From the NCBI GenBank assembly GCA_021604925.1, contig BQJX01000009.1:1-16552 (forward strand): a stretch of 16,552 bases of DNA, given 5' to 3'. Source of the stretch: Gemmatimonadota bacterium (GTDB lineage Bacteria > ARS69). Under the pieces are notes generated by a model. It worked only from the letters and a program-made list of their open reading frames with translations, did not search any database and was not told the origin of the DNA. Numbering within the stretch: the first letter of the stretch is position 1; every line of letters begins with the position of its first letter. The translations under genes were made by a program, and so were the position numbers. Shown piece after piece: positions 15,396 through 16,552 of the stretch.

Positions 15396-16016
15396 ATGTC
15401 AGCCAAAGCGAACATGGAGTTCAAACTCAAGTACCGCAAGTACCTCGACATCGCTCTGGTGATCTCGTTGTCGCTGCATCTGGCTGCGTTCGCACTGATC
15501 CCCCAGCTCGACATCACCGCGTTCAAGACCGAGATCGACGAGCTCGAGGTCATCGAGATTCCGCCCGAGATCGATATTCCGCCGCCGCCCAAGGAGATCT
15601 CGCGTCCCAAGATCCCCGTGGAGACGGTGGACGAGGACGTGGAAGAAGAAGAGGAGTTCGAGGACACGAGTCTCGACGTGGACAACCTTCCGGATGCGCC
15701 CCCCCCGCCGCCTCCCGGCGGCAGCGGGTTCTTCGTGTTCGACAAGCCGCCGAGCCTCCGCAACGCCGTCACGCCGGAGTATCCGAGCCTGGCCCGGAGC
15801 GCCGAGATCGAAGGAACCGTGCGCGTGAAGATCGACGTGGACGAGCGCGGGCGGGTCATCAACGCCGTGGTCGTGCAGTCGGTGGCCCAGGGGATCTTTG
15901 ACAAGGCCGCGCTGGATGCAGTGCGTCAGTGGATCTTCGAGCCGGCCGAACAGTCCGGCAACAAGGTGAAGTCCACGGTGGTGGTCGGAGTCCAGTTCTC
16001 GCTGACCGGTTCCTGA
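15396..16016 (+). CDS. tonB: Energy transducer TonB
   Basis: A 206-residue protein that spans the periplasm and couples the ExbB/ExbD motor to outer-membrane receptors. After a basic N-terminus (EFKLKYRKYLD) there is one membrane helix at about 18-36 (IALVISLSLHLAAFALIPQL). It contains S24-x3-H28, matching the S16/H20 pair of E. coli TonB that is important for ExbB contact. The periplasmic linker has a proline stretch (IPPEIDIPPPPKEI, 55-68), a very acidic run with five consecutive Glu (79-90), and a second proline run (102-107). The C-terminal TonB_C domain is at about 122-206: VTPEYPSLARSAEIEGTVRV, DERGRVINAVVV, DKAALDAVRQWIFEPA and VVVGVQFSL. The domain looks complete. AAGGGGAA lies about 6 nt upstream of the ATG. 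It is the last gene of the operon and is followed by a strong terminator. Confidence 0.95.
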   Translation: MSAKANMEFKLKYRKYLDIALVISLSLHLAAFALIPQLDITAFKTEIDELEVIEIPPEIDIPPPPKEISRPKIPVETVDEDVEEEEEFEDTSLDVDNLPDAPPPPPPGGSGFFVFDKPPSLRNAVTPEYPSLARSAEIEGTVRVKIDVDERGRVINAVVVQSVAQGIFDKAALDAVRQWIFEPAEQSGNKVKSTVVVGVQFSLTGS

Positions 16017-16066
16017 TCGGGGATCGGGCGGCGCGTGCCACCCCGGTGCAAGTGCGATTTCGAATC

Positions 16067-16101
16067 CGCCGCGGCGCCTTCCAGGTCGCCGCGGCGATTT
16101 T
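16067..16101 (+). terminator. Intrinsic terminator of the exbB-tonB operon
   Basis: Two identical copies of CGCCGCGGCG (16067-16076 and 16087-16096), a sequence that is its own reverse complement, can pair to form a 10-bp all-G/C stem with a 10-nt loop CCTTCCAGGT, followed at once by ATTTT. It lies 50 bp after the tonB stop. The T-run is short, so efficiency may be moderate. Each arm could also fold or dimerise on its own, being palindromic. Confidence 0.75.
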
Positions 16102-16126
16102 GCGTGGGACGGTTTTGCGAGGGACG
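16098..16126 (+). repeat. Short tandem duplication just after the terminator
   Basis: TTTTGCGTGGGACG (16098-16111) is repeated as TTTTGCGAGGGACG (16113-16126), 13 of 14 bases identical at a 15-bp period. The first copy supplies the T-run of the terminator, and the second places another TTTT downstream. The rest of the gap to 16245 holds only small inverted repeats (for example CCCAGCC at 16168-16174 with GGCTGGG at 16203-16209), and I see no promoter that I would support. Confidence 0.6.
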
Positions 16127-16245
16127 CCCGCTCCGTCGCGCGGTACCTTCCCGCGTACGAGGCGGAACCCAGCCACCCTTGGCTCGCCCCGCGCGACCCC
16201 GCGGCTGGGCCCCGTGGACTCCAGCCCTGTCCTCCGGAGGAAGCC

Positions 16246-16552
16246 ATGAATCCCGACCCGCCGCGCGCCGCCCGGGCTCTGGGGCTCGCGAACATTGCTC
16301 CCCTGATCACGTCGCCCACCCAGGCGTTCCAGCGGCTCGCCGAGCGCCCGGGGCGAGCCTGGGTCGGCCCGATGATCGTGTCGGCCATTCTGATCACGCT
16401 GGGCGCCTGGATCATGCTCCCGCAGCTGCTCCCGCTCTCCTACGACTCGGCTGCCGCCCTGATGGAGCGAATGGGCGTGCCGGAAGAGGAGATGGAGAAG
16501 GCGCTGTCCACCATGCCGCTGGAGCCGAACGCGACCGTGATCGCCACCCAGG
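16246..16552 (+). CDS. Probable Yip1-family membrane protein, 3' truncated by the window edge
   Basis: An open frame from ATG 16246 to the end of the window, 102 residues visible, with GGAGGA (about 16236-16241) five bases upstream. The start MNPDPPRAARALGLANIAPL is followed by LITSPTQAFQRLAERPGRAW, which matches the opening pattern of bacterial YIP1-family proteins ('ltsP...f..la.rp.w'). Then comes a hydrophobic helix, VGPMIVSAILITLGAWIML, and a loop with two acidic stretches (PEEEMEK). Such proteins normally have about five membrane helices and about 200-250 residues; the rest lies beyond the edge. The function in bacteria is not established. The 229-bp gap and the terminator before it suggest that it is not simply part of the tonB operon. 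Confidence 0.75.
   Translation, partial: MNPDPPRAARALGLANIAPLITSPTQAFQRLAERPGRAWVGPMIVSAILITLGAWIMLPQLLPLSYDSAAALMERMGVPEEEMEKALSTMPLEPNATVIATQ

Noticed and set aside
15399..16415. Minus-strand frame of about 338 codons opposite tonB and the terminator
   Set aside because: It is antisense to a clear TonB and would cross a strong plus-strand terminator. The product is Arg/Gly/His-rich with no domain.

Overview
The window is a GC-rich, densely packed bacterial fragment with no rRNA, tRNA, CRISPR array or insertion sequence that I can see. The gene content points to a diderm (Gram-negative) lineage of the FCB/Gemmatimonadota/Eisenbacteria type rather than a proteobacterium. The clues are a TonB-dependent receptor with an N-terminal CarboxypepD-like domain, a secreted protein with a type IX-like C-terminal domain beside a PorV/PorQ-family protein, a GWxTD-family protein, and an ExbB-ExbD-ExbD-TonB set with Bacteroidetes-style ExbD motifs. 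The taxon is an inference from gene families, not a placement.

Layout. (1) 2-3206, plus strand: the 3' part of a peptide-type solute-binding protein gene, then two overlapping peptide-ABC permease genes (dppB-like and dppC-like). The dppC-like product carries an unusual N-terminal membrane extension of about 105 residues. (2) 3252-5021, minus strand: a fused DppD-DppF ATPase, convergent with the permeases and driven by its own promoter. (3) 5022-5518: a divergent control region with two textbook sigma70-type promoters, followed by a leader of about 280 nt. (4) 5519-13255, plus strand: a TonB-dependent receptor, a large secreted protein with a C-terminal sorting-like domain, a PorV/PorQ-family outer-membrane protein and a GWxTD-family protein. 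A GC-rich hairpin lies just ahead of the Shine-Dalgarno sequence of each of the last three. (5) 13374-16016: a new promoter followed by exbB, exbD, a second exbD and tonB, closed by a strong intrinsic terminator at 16067-16101. (6) 16246 to the end: the start of a probable Yip1-family membrane protein.

How they may work together. The ExbB/ExbD/TonB complex would energise the outer-membrane receptor with proton-motive force. The receptor lies back to back with the peptide-ABC ATPase, and the permeases and binding protein are next to that, so one reading is a two-membrane route for peptides or similar small nutrients. The secreted 732-residue protein and its PorV-like neighbour suggest that a surface-attached or secreted partner is made with the receptor. 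The GWxTD protein is of unknown function. All families are known. The most novel points are the module as a whole, the DppC fusion, the repeated pre-Shine-Dalgarno hairpins and the structured leader of the receptor gene.
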